Below are positions 34,947 through 43,418 of a stretch of DNA of 64,000 nt, piece after piece. The stretch spans positions 952,501 to 1,016,500 of the forward strand of contig CALNXK010000035.1 of assembly GCA_942486035.1 (NCBI GenBank), given 5' to 3'. The first letter of the stretch is position 1. Each line of letters opens with the position of its first letter. Both the position numbers and the translations under genes were made by a program. The stretch comes from Porites lobata (Eukaryota; Cnidaria; Anthozoa; Scleractinia; Poritidae). The notes beneath the pieces were generated by a model. The model was not told the DNA's origin and ran no database searches. It was given only the letters and a program-made list of their open reading frames with translations.

Positions 34947-35763
34947 GAACCAAGGTATTGTAGATTGTGGAAAGAAATGGAGAAAACGGGTGTTCTCAAC
35001 ATGGAACTTGTTGAACACGTGTTTTCCGAGTTTTGTCAGCAAGGAGTAGTCAAGGAGGATATCCTTGAAATGATGATGAAGTTTGGATTGATCGTGCAAT
35101 TCGCCCTGTCACCAACAGAAAAAAAATATTTTGTACCATGCCAACTAAGGTCACCTCCTGACATCCTCTGCATAAAGGAGCCATCGCCTGGAGATCCATG
35201 TCCACTGTACCTTGACTTTCAGGGAATGGGCTACGTGCCTCATGGTCTTTATTTACAGCTTGTGTCACGATGCACCGAATGGTGCTCTACGAGGGGATTC
35301 AAGAAACCCCCTAAATTGTACGATGGGGCATCTCTGTTTTTCATTGGGAAGGAGCTCACTCACTACATGATGCTTGTGTGCAAGAAGAGATTCATCAAGA
35401 TCGTTTTGAAGCAAATAAGACAAAACGATGGATCTACATGTGAGCCGGTATCAGGAAAAGAAACACCGATTTTGGTACGAACATCTTTGAATGAGATGAT
35501 GCAAAATATGCCAGAGACACTTCCCTGGTTTAAAAAGGTAGCTTACGAACTGTGTGTTAACTGTCCTTACTGCCTGAAAGTGCAAAAACCATGTGATAAT
35601 CATGGCGAATTCCCTTGCCACAAGGAGCGCTGTTTGTGTCTTCTGACCGTTGCGCCAGATGGATCTTGCGAGTACTGTACAGAGAGCCAACTGGATGAAC
35701 TTCTTCCGCTTCCTGAACTCAAAAGGTGGTTCTCGAGCGGCAGCGAGGATTCCTCAATCAAAG
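34947..35763 (+). CDS. ROCO cassette 2: COR C-terminal part and Cys-rich module
   Basis: Acceptor TTTTCCAG|GAACC, donor ATCAAAG|GTGGGG; phase 0 in, phase 1 out, 817 nt. It parallels 16148-16928: WKEMEKTGVLNMELVEHVF, EDILEMMMKFGLIVQFALSP, CPLYLDFQ...VPHGLYLQLVSRC, KKRFIKIVLKQIR. It ends with the Cys cluster CVNCPYC-x6-CDNH-x4-C-x4-C-x-C (about nt 35550-35640) and LPELKRWF. Spacing of all cysteines is the same as in cassette 1. Confidence 0.91.
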
Positions 35764-36710
35764 GTGGGGCGGATATGATAAAAAAATGATTTCCTAAAAT
35801 TTGAAAGCCTTAATTATTTGAATTTGTGTTTTGTTATTACTCAGTATCATGACCGCAGTTTATCAATAGAGGTAGATTCCACCATTTCGCCTAATATTGC
35901 AATAATACAATTATAGTAGGGATGAACACTCGATCCTGTTTAGCCATTGCGTATGTCCATTTAGATTGCACCCAATGTTCCACTTGAAGTCTTGGCCTTT
36001 TCGTACTTGCAGTATTAGGACGAAATGTTGTACCAGGGCTGCTAGGCCTCAGTGTTAAAAACTGTCTCTTTCAAGTTTGGGTTGGGTAACAAACGCCTTG
36101 TATCGCTCCTTATCGATAGTTTTCGTCCACAGCAGCTGGAGGCGATCAGAGGTAGCAGAATTTACCTTGCAAATCAATCAAAGTAGTCACAACATATCGT
36201 CGCAACACTTCACAACATGTGTTGACGTGACCTTGTTGTGAGTCGAAATTCATTACATCTATTGTATTTGCGTTGCAGAAAAGCTCATGCCACGACAAGG
36301 AAACTGGGACAAGTTAACTTTCGCGAAGACTTCTGAGACTGTAACTGGGGACAGGGGAACAAAATTGGCCAATAGCTGACCAGTGCGTGCCCAGTAACGA
36401 TTCCAGAGGTCTTTTGCTCTAGTTAACTCGGCCCAGGGACTCGTTTCTCGAAAGTTCCGGTAACTTTACGGGCCGGAAAAGATGCTTTATGTTTGCCATT
36501 CAAAGATCAAAGTTTCAAAAATTTTGAAAATGATTCAATGAAACAATTAGTTAACGAAACAAAATTGACTGGTTTGTGTTCTACTATTCAACAGATTTTT
36601 ATTTAAAAATTTGCCTTTGGGCTCGAAGAACCAACTAGGCCTTTTGAGAAACGGGCTCCGTTTGTAAAGTGACAAATAGAAACATTGTTGTCATAATTTT
36701 CTTAAACTAG
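35764..36710. other. Intron, nothing recognised
   Basis: No phase-compatible exon was found. A polypyrimidine-poor AG at 36279 (GCGTTGCAG) was considered but its frame stops soon. Confidence 0.4.
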
Positions 36711-36803
36711 ATACGTCCGAAGAAGAGGTGGAAACACGTACTGTATCTCAGAAAAGGTTGCCCACTTCTATTCCCCAGTTTCATGGCCAAAAAGGTTATC
36801 AAG
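36711..36803 (+). CDS. ROCO cassette 2: linker exon
   Basis: 93 nt, phase 1 to 1, acceptor CTTAAACTAG|ATACG and donor TATCAAG|GTAGGA. It has the same length, phase and place as 19128-19220. The peptide (DTSEEEVETRT... KRLPTSIPQF) is polar and lacks a clear NLS. It connects in frame to the Death exon at 42726. Confidence 0.6.
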
Positions 36804-36883
36804 GTAGGATTTTTTAGGGATGTCACTAAAACGGGGAACGGGAAAATGAAAACGGGAACAAAACTAACTTGAACCCCAGCAAC

Positions 36884-36962
36884 CTCGTTTCCAGGTTCTC
36901 TCTCCTACCCGTCGAGAGTCTGTAGGGACGGGTAGGAGAGAACCCTGGGAGCGAGGTTGGAA
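36884..36962. repeat. Small palindromic MITE, CAACCTCG type
   Basis: CAACCTCGTTTCCAGGTTCT and AGAACCCTGGGAGCGAGGTTG form the arms, with CTCCTACCCGTC/GACGGGTAGGAG next to the loop. A related hairpin with CAACCTCGTC/GACGAGGTTG ends is at 55597. Confidence 0.75.
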
Positions 36963-37268
36963 CCGCAGCCCTATCAGAATTTTCATTTCCAATTCTCTGT
37001 TTTGTTCCCATTTTTATCGATATTTTAGTATTGGAACTTAAGCAACTGGTTCTGTGCAGTTTATTATCATTCCCAGAAGACAGTTGGTCAATTAAAGATG
37101 TTTTGATTGTAATATTTTTTTTTCTGATTGTTTTGATTCAAGGTTAAATTTTTCGTAACTTGCTCGTGCTGACGAAACTTGGAATATTCACGTCAATAAT
37201 TCTTCTTATCATCGTCAGATCTCATCCAGTAATTGTTTAATATTTCATAACAGTGAGTGACGTGACAC

Positions 37269-37451
37269 CATATCAGTGAGATCAAACTTGAACAGCTCAA
37301 TTCCGACAGTGGACTTTTCTTTGATAACTTTACCAAGTTTCATCATTCCTAACACTGACAGACTCTTTGGGAAGGCTTTACTTGGGCTTTGGGCTTTGGT
37401 AGCTGGCAGGGATTGTGTATTTGTCCTCTTGGATGGTCGTGCTTTCTTTGG
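37269..37451 (-). pseudogene. Second exon of a - strand gene fragment
   Basis: 183 nt, phase 0 to 0, acceptor TGATCCACAG|CCAAAG. The donor is weak (GATATG|GTGTCA). The peptide reads PKKARPSKRTNTQSLP..., then LGKVIKEKSTVGIELFKFDL. From memory this resembles the region in front of alpha-kinase domains of cnidarian proteins; unverified. It fits the phase-0 donor of the exon at 39209. No kinase domain is seen further along this strand, so the fragment is truncated. Confidence 0.42.
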
Positions 37452-37737
37452 CTGTGGATCAGATCCAAAAATTAAAAACAAAACTACTTATGTATAACAA
37501 AGATTACAAGGGGAAGAATTTGTAACCATACATGTATCAAAAGAATACCCATAGAGTACAAAGACGGACTGGCTACAAGACAGTAAAGAAGTCAGATCAA
37601 ATTTAGACAAGATGAAGACACTGAGCCAAACATTAGCCTGTCAGCTACAAATCAACTGAAGCAAACTTATTCCTTGATGTCTTTTTCTGCCTTTTAATGT
37701 ACTTGGCTGTACATGCATCATTTGCAGTCGGTAGATT

Positions 37738-37904
37738 CAGTGGCAGATCCAAAGGAAGGGCCCGGGCCCCCCTTATTTTTAAGCCAAACTGAGGCCCGAA
37801 GGGCCGAACAAATTTCTTTGACACCAGGCCCCCCTCCCCCCATTATCTCATGGTCTGGATGACCAGGGTGCCCCCCCTTATCTGAAGGTCTGGATCCGCC
37901 ATTG
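37738..37904. mobile_element. MITE with CARTGGCRGATCC ends
   Basis: Left CAGTGGCAGATCCAAAGGAA, right GGTCTGGATCCGCCATTG; the interior has G/C runs (GGGCCCGGGCCCCCC). The CAGTGGCGGATCCAG-type end is typical of many hAT-like MITEs. No clean 8-bp duplication; GATT occurs at both flanks. It sits in the intron of the - strand fragment. Confidence 0.68.
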
Positions 37905-38667
37905 GATTGATCTAGGGTTTCAGCATGGGTTTGATAAGTTTCTTCATAGTTGCAATGCTGAGGTCAAGATTAACTTTGAGAGTTAACCAACCCCTTTTTG
38001 AAATAAGCTTTAGGTATGTGCTGCCCAAAGAGTATTGTTTTTGATTTGTTTTTGTCTGAAAACGGGCACAGATTTTCTCCATTATGGTCTGAAATAGGGT
38101 ATCGTTTTCTAGAGAATTTTACCCAAGAAAATGTTTGGACATATTATTTTGTTTTGTCAGCTCCAAATGGATAAGAACATTCAGTGTCAAATAGTAATAA
38201 CTAATGAAAAAAAAAGCTTTTAAAAACAGTATGGTGGGTTCACTTGGACAATGTACTGGGTTCACAAATTGGGTACAACATTCACATGTCAGGTCTGAAA
38301 ACGGGTATGGAATGCGAATGATGCATGTAAGTGACACTGAAAAACGTCAAGAAATATTGGAGCTAATGTTAACAACTCTAAAGGCACATCACTCAACTTC
38401 TCCTAGTTCATTTAAACTTATGTGCTGTCTTTCTATGGGATCCGAAGCCTGAGGTCTTACATTTGGTTCTTAATGTACTTAACCAAAAATGTAAAATATC
38501 TAGAAAGTCTTGAGTGTATAGCACTAAACCATAGAATTTGTAAATCCAAAGAGCAAATAATCCAAATAATCCTCATGATGGTAACTAAGGTTTCCGTACA
38601 GCTCCATACATGAATTATGCATACAGTCATGTTTCTGCTCTATTCTATATAACATTTGTGTGAAATA

Positions 38668-39134
38668 CAGTGAAACCTCTATTAAGCGGACACCTTCGGG
38701 ACCTTCCCAAGTGTCCGCTTAATAGAGGTTGTAAAAATTGCACAATGTTTGTTAACGATCAACATTCAATGGTTACTCTGTACAGTGACAAAGTTCCATG
38801 TTGTTAAAGAAGCTATCCAGACTTCAAGTTCATTACCTTTCTGTTACCAACTTTAATTTGTTTGTAAATTCATGCAAAGACATTAACTGACTTCAGTACG
38901 TATTTCAAGGACGTAATCCAATACTACTATTGTCAATTCAGTCCGGTGTCCGCTTAAAGAGGTTTTTAACAATAGAAATTAGCCCAATACAACTTATTTT
39001 AGTTTTTGCGTCCGCTTAATAGAGCCGGTGTGCGCTGAATAGGGGTTCGTTATAAAGGAAATTTATCAGACGTTCATTTCGGGACCCGGCTTGGTGTTCG
39101 CTCAATAGGGCTCTGCTTAATAGAGGTTTCACTG
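38668..39134. mobile_element. pogo/Tigger-like MITE
   Basis: Perfect terminal match CAGTGAAACCTCTATTAAGC on the left and GCTTAATAGAGGTTTCACTG on the right, flanked by TA (38666-38667, 39135-39136). Extra internal copies of GTCCGCTTAATAGAG occur. TIR and TA duplication are those of pogo/Tigger elements of the Tc1/mariner superfamily. It is non-autonomous, 467 bp. Confidence 0.88.
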
Positions 39135-39208
39135 TAGTATGAGATATCTGCATGCATAATAATAAATGTATGTCGCTGTGCGGAAATCTTATCCTCGTGA
39201 TTTCTCAC

Positions 39209-39608
39209 CTTTTTGCACTGCGGCGATCCTTCCTCGTCAGAAAGAACCTCTCCTCCGTCGGGTTTTATGAATGGCACATAAAAAACTTTTCGGTTTGGAA
39301 TGTGGGCCATCTTTTCGCAAGATGGCCCGCACTCGCCAGCCAGCACGTCGCAAATAAGATCTTTCTCGATCTGAGGCCTGAAGTATTTCATAGAGGTCAT
39401 ACAGGCGTCTTTGATGTTCGCTATACTCAACTCTTCGTGCTCAAATTAAAGGGCACGTACTCCTGCGGCCCAATTCTTGTATATTTCTGCTGTTTTCCAG
39501 AAACGTCCGAACTCATGCGCTGTACAATAATCTCTGCGCTCTCCTCTCCTGCTTCTTGCCTTTTCTCTTTGCCTTTTGCATTGCTGCATACCCCCGCCAC
39601 TCTGCCAT
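39209..39608 (-). pseudogene. First exon of a - strand gene fragment, two frame breaks
   Basis: From an ATG at 39608 (context CAAGATGG) the - strand reads a basic helix (MAEWRGYAAMQKAKRKGKKQ), which stops near 39510. A second frame then gives QKYTRIGPQEYVPFN, and a third gives ELSIANIKDAC, CDVLAGECGPSC and KVFYVPFI up to a donor AAAAAG|GTGAGA at 39209. The three blocks are in order, each in a different frame, so one ancestral exon has gained two indels. CDVLAGE-GPSC recalls N-termini of cnidarian alpha-kinase-like or PB1-like proteins (memory, unverified). The Tigger-like MITE lies immediately downstream in its intron. Confidence 0.5.
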
Positions 39609-39767
39609 CTTGAACCGCCCCAACAAATTACACGCGCATGGGTTTATGGGAGTAATTTAGCTGGGAGGCCTGGGCGCTTGTTTGGCAGTGGCAGCGCTCG
39701 GCCACGCGAAGAATTTGAATTTACTTTCAAACTAAAGTAGATTTTCTCATGGCCGACCGCTGCCACT

Positions 39768-40195
39768 AGCTTTGTTTCGCACTCTCTTTTCAAGTTGATT
39801 TCAATTTCAATCCACTTTAACTCCAACCTAGATTCCGTAGTGCATTCTCTTTTTACAATGTATTCAATTTTAAATTTGAGCTAATTTGGATCGTGTTTTA
39901 CTTTGATTTGCATTTGTATTTGATTTTCAATTTTACTCCATTTTAACTCACCTCCTCGTGTCATGATTTGTTCGGTTTTAATTGACTTTAATGTAAAGTT
40001 AGATTCTGTATGCATTCTTCTTTAAAATACACTGAATTCTAATCTCATGTAATTTGAATCGAGCTTTTTGTTTTACATTAAATTGCGTTGATATTTGATT
40101 TTCATTAGATGTTCATTATGTTTTGCAATTTTAGTCGCTTAAAAAGGAATTAAGGCCCTGAAAACTGAGTGGCAGTCCTCTGCCGCCATAGATCA
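39768..40195. repeat. Inverted counterpart of 23797-24232
   Basis: Reverse complement of the segment left of copy 1. On its left is an inverted-repeat hairpin (GGCAGTGGCAGCGCTCGGCC at 39690 and GGCCGACCGCTGCCAC at 39751), possibly the end structure that allowed the segment to flip. Confidence 0.82.
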
Positions 40196-40196
40196 C

Positions 40197-42382
40197 TACT
40201 GTCATCAAATATAAATTAAAAATAAGAAATCGATTGTGGAACACGGGAGCTGTTACTCAAGAGTCGTCTCAAAATAGTAGCTTAGAAAAATCTCTGTATC
40301 TTTTAGAGTTAAAGAAAAATAAAAGTATTCGTTTTTTCGGGGTATGTGCATTTGTTTTGTCTGCAAGTCAGCTTATGAAATTCTCAAGTTAATACATAGT
40401 CACATGCAATTGTTACTGTCTCAGAGTCAATCCATTCTTCATTTCCTGTGGAATATATTTTTATATATTTTTTTTCCGCGAAAACCTGTAAAAAAACCCA
40501 TAGATTTCATGTTTTTGTGGCATATTCAGGTATAAACGCGCGTGTCTCTGCGATCAGTTTAACATGAGACATCGTGCTAATAAATAAACCTCGCGTAGTA
40601 AAAAATTTTTTCGCTTTTCTTAAAGCAGCTGAACATTGCTACGATGCATTTCTTCCTAGATATAAAGTAAGACCGTGAGTTTGGAAATCAAACCAAAGAA
40701 ATGCATCGCTTTGCCAGTGAAAATCAGACTTATACAGGAAAAGTGATTTTTGGCGTTGAGTCTTTAGTCTTTAAAAGGTCAAGAAAACCTACTGCTGAAA
40801 AATCACGCTTATAGAAAACGTCCGATTTTTGTCGTGGAGACCATTTTTTGTAGGAAAGTACGGTATTCAAAGCACCAACGAAATGCCTTTTAAAAGGACC
40901 GTAACTTTACGCGAGTTTTTTATTTCCCGCCATCAGATTTGATGCGCCAATGCTATTGTCGTTCAGCGGATACACGCATGCGCATGCAAAATGCCCTCCT
41001 GTTAGCCTGGTATTCATGTTTTATGCGTCGACTTGGCTCTCTACTAAACTGTATTCTGACGTTTTCTGTAGACCTTTCCCGCATTCCGAGTGACCAGAAA
41101 TGCTGTTGTCAATACTTAGATGTTAGATTGCTGAGCACCATTTACTGACGAAACACCAACAAATCGACTGGAACTCTGCGACGTACTAAGTATTCTTTAG
41201 ACACATACCAACGACTCACTTTAGGAAGCTGGTTTACTAACTTAGAATCGTAGTCAACTGTAACCGTCATCGTACAAATGACTTATTCGCGGACTCAAGC
41301 AAACCTAACAACGACAGAATGACTCGACCAGGGGGGGGGGAAGCTACTTCCCATACATTCTCTTAAATGAAATCCAAACGATGTTGTCACAACTTGCAAA
41401 GCGATCAGCAAGGTTCTTGCCAGCGGATTTGTGTACTGATCATGCGCATTACGTCAAAACCATAAATCAACGGTCTTGAGAAGAAACAAAAGCATGGCGG
41501 TCGAAGGCGGCACTGTTTCTCACTATTATATTTTGGTAATTCGCAATTTTATTGATTTTATGTCGCTTTTCAGACATAGTGTATGGTTTTCTTTTTCTGT
41601 TCAACAATTTCCCTCCGCAGAGTTTGGAATATGCGACATATAGCTCCGTATAGCGGATAAGAATCGCCGAAGAGTTGAGCTATCGAGCAGTGTTTTGCTG
41701 CAAACCTTAGGAAAGTTAAAGTCGCTTCAAGGTACAGAGCTTTCAGTAGAACTTGTGATTTGTTTATTAGAATCGTTTTGAATTTTAACGTAGGATTCAA
41801 GGTGTTGACTGATCGTAATAAACGAAGTGAAATATTATGAAGTGTGGATGTTTATTCAGTTATGATATGTAGAGCTGTAAGCTTATATTTATAAAGCTCT
41901 CTGAATATACTTGCTTCCGATAAATTTGACACTTTCTCCAGTAATTTTTATCAGCATCAAGTTATCATTGCCTGCAAAAACGATGTAACCTATAAATCGA
42001 GCGAGCGCGTTGTTGTTGGTACACGGCTGCGTTTAGTTTCCCCCGCAATTTCAGTACCGAAAGACAAATACGATAAGCAAGAAAAACAAAGATGCATGAT
42101 ATTATTTTTTTCAATTTTTTAAACATTTCTCAATTCCTCTGCCGGTTCGCTTCTTGCTTCTAAAAAGTCTAAAAATATTTACTGTGGGAAAAAGTGCAAT
42201 TATCCGCTGACCCTCACGCAGGGTGACCGCTTTGCAAGTTGTGAGAACATCGTTTCTTGGTCCCAGACCTCGTCTCTTCCCCCGGACTCGACAACCGACA
42301 ACTATTAAACGACTGCCTTAAGCTGTGCCAAAGGACTGATAGAAACACACCAATGACATTTCGTGTCTTCATAGCCAATAGC
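40197..42382. repeat. Dispersed duplication, copy 2 (contains an hAT-like insertion)
   Basis: Collinear with 24233-25450 with small indels, interrupted between 41329 and 42284. It lies in the intron between cassette 2 and the Death exon. Frames here have counterparts in copy 1 but no recognisable protein. Confidence 0.85.
41329..42284. mobile_element. hAT-like non-autonomous DNA transposon
   Basis: 956 bp, inserted in copy 2 of the dispersed duplication. The 8-bp sequence GACTCGAC is present on both sides (41321-41328 and 42285-42292) and only once in copy 1 (25362-25369), which proves a clean target duplication. Ends: CAGGGGGGGGGAAG and CTTCCCCCG. Subterminal inverted boxes are AACGATGTTGTCACAACTTG and CAAGTTGTGAGAACATCGTT. 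An 8-bp duplication and CAGGGG end fit hAT. No transposase. Confidence 0.88.
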
Positions 42383-42660
42383 ATCAGGACTTAATTGAAA
42401 GACGACTAATAACATCGCGACTCAATTGACCAATTAGGTCAATAACCAGAGTTTAATACGTGATACAACCCACATTGACTCTGAAGATGACTACCGCACA
42501 GGTTGTCGAAACGTCATTCACTGTCAACAACAGTCCTGTTCAGGACTATACTCACCCCGAAGATCATGCTCCACCTAGTTATACAATAAAACGAGGTCAA
42601 GACTTGGGCATAATTTCTTTCAAATCACCTGTATTTTATCAACTCAAGCCTTGAGTTGGT
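42383..42660 (+). mobile_element. Fragment of a Penelope-like or related retroelement
   Basis: It contains the phrase GGTCAATAACCAGAGTTTAA, a hammerhead-like motif and a short frame (TLKMTTAQVVETSFT, PVQDYTHPEDHA). From memory this phrase is highly repeated in cnidarian genomes. Assignment to Penelope-like elements rests on the ribozyme motif. Confidence 0.5.
42475..42520 (+). ncRNA. Hammerhead-ribozyme-like motif
   Basis: TTGACT (stem I 5'), CTGAAGA (core), GAC-T-ACC and GGT-T-GTC (stem II with one mismatch, loop GCACA), GAAA (core), ACGT (very short palindromic stem III), then C and ATTCA (stem I 3', four of five pairs). The predicted cleavage triplet is GTC, after 42515. One extra T between core and stem II repeats the deviation seen at 12408-12450. 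Confidence 0.52.
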
Positions 42661-42725
42661 GCCATTCAGTTCACAGCAATGCGGAAACTGTCTATTGAAA
42701 CATTGTAATCGTCTAATTCTTTCAG

Positions 42726-43003
42726 TGAAGAAAGGCACTCCATCTGACGAGGATCTGGAGGAACTGTCACAGAGAATTGGTAAGTCGTGGAAACCGCTTG
42801 GACGGCGGTTGCAGTTTACAGAAGCAGAGATAACTACATTTCACAAAGAGAATCCGGATGAATACAGTGAGAAGGCGTACCAAATGTTGTTGCGTTGGAA
42901 AAGTAGAGATGGGAAAGATGCAACTTATCAAGTTTTATATGACGCACTGGATCATAAATTGGTCAAAGGAAAACGTTTGGCGGAAGAAATGTGCTGCGAC
43001 TAA
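42726..43003 (+). CDS. ROCO locus: terminal exon with Death domain
   Basis: Acceptor TTCTTTCAG|TGAAG, phase 1 in, stop TAA at 43001-43003; 92 residues. The peptide PSDEDLEELSQRIGKSWKPL...RRLQFTEAEI, then a helix ending AYQMLLRWKSRDG and a last helix YQVLYDALDHKLVKGKRLAE, is a classic six-helix Death domain, including the central W and the MLLRW-x6-A signature. Death domains bind other Death domains (FADD, RAIDD, IRAK or NF-kB adaptors), so the protein probably couples the ROCO switch to apoptotic or innate immune signalling. It is separated from cassette 2 by a 5.9-kb intron full of transposons. Confidence 0.9.
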
Positions 43004-43412
43004 CACGGCACCGCTTGCAGGAGTACATCGTATTAAGGTTCAGTATACATTAATGTGTGAACCGATTTATTTTGCGATTATTAGACTCTTATGTTAGATA
43101 ATCAGTGTGTAGCAACGTTGACAAAGAACAATTTTACGAAAGAGAATGTAGGCATATCTTTTAATGTATCAATACCTTGCGTAAGAGGACGCATGTGAAT
43201 GTCCCTCCAGTCCCCCCGACCCGGGGGACTCCCTAATGAAATTGACGGGGATGCGCGTCATCTCGGTTACGAGAAGAAATTTCGTTAGGAGTGAAAGCCA
43301 ACATTTTTACCCAAGAAAGGTATCGCTTAGGGTTGTGCGTGAAGAGACGTCCTAATGTTTAAAAATCGAGGGCCGTCATACTTTGTTAGAGTATAGTGTT
43401 CTTCAGGGATCA

Positions 43413-43418
43413 AATAAA
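43413..43418 (+). terminator. Candidate polyadenylation signal of the ROCO gene
   Basis: AATAAA about 410 nt after the stop codon of the Death exon. No transcript evidence. Confidence 0.4.

Noticed and set aside
39152..39613. + strand open frame of 153 codons
   Set aside because: It is antisense to the better supported - strand fragment and shows no protein character.
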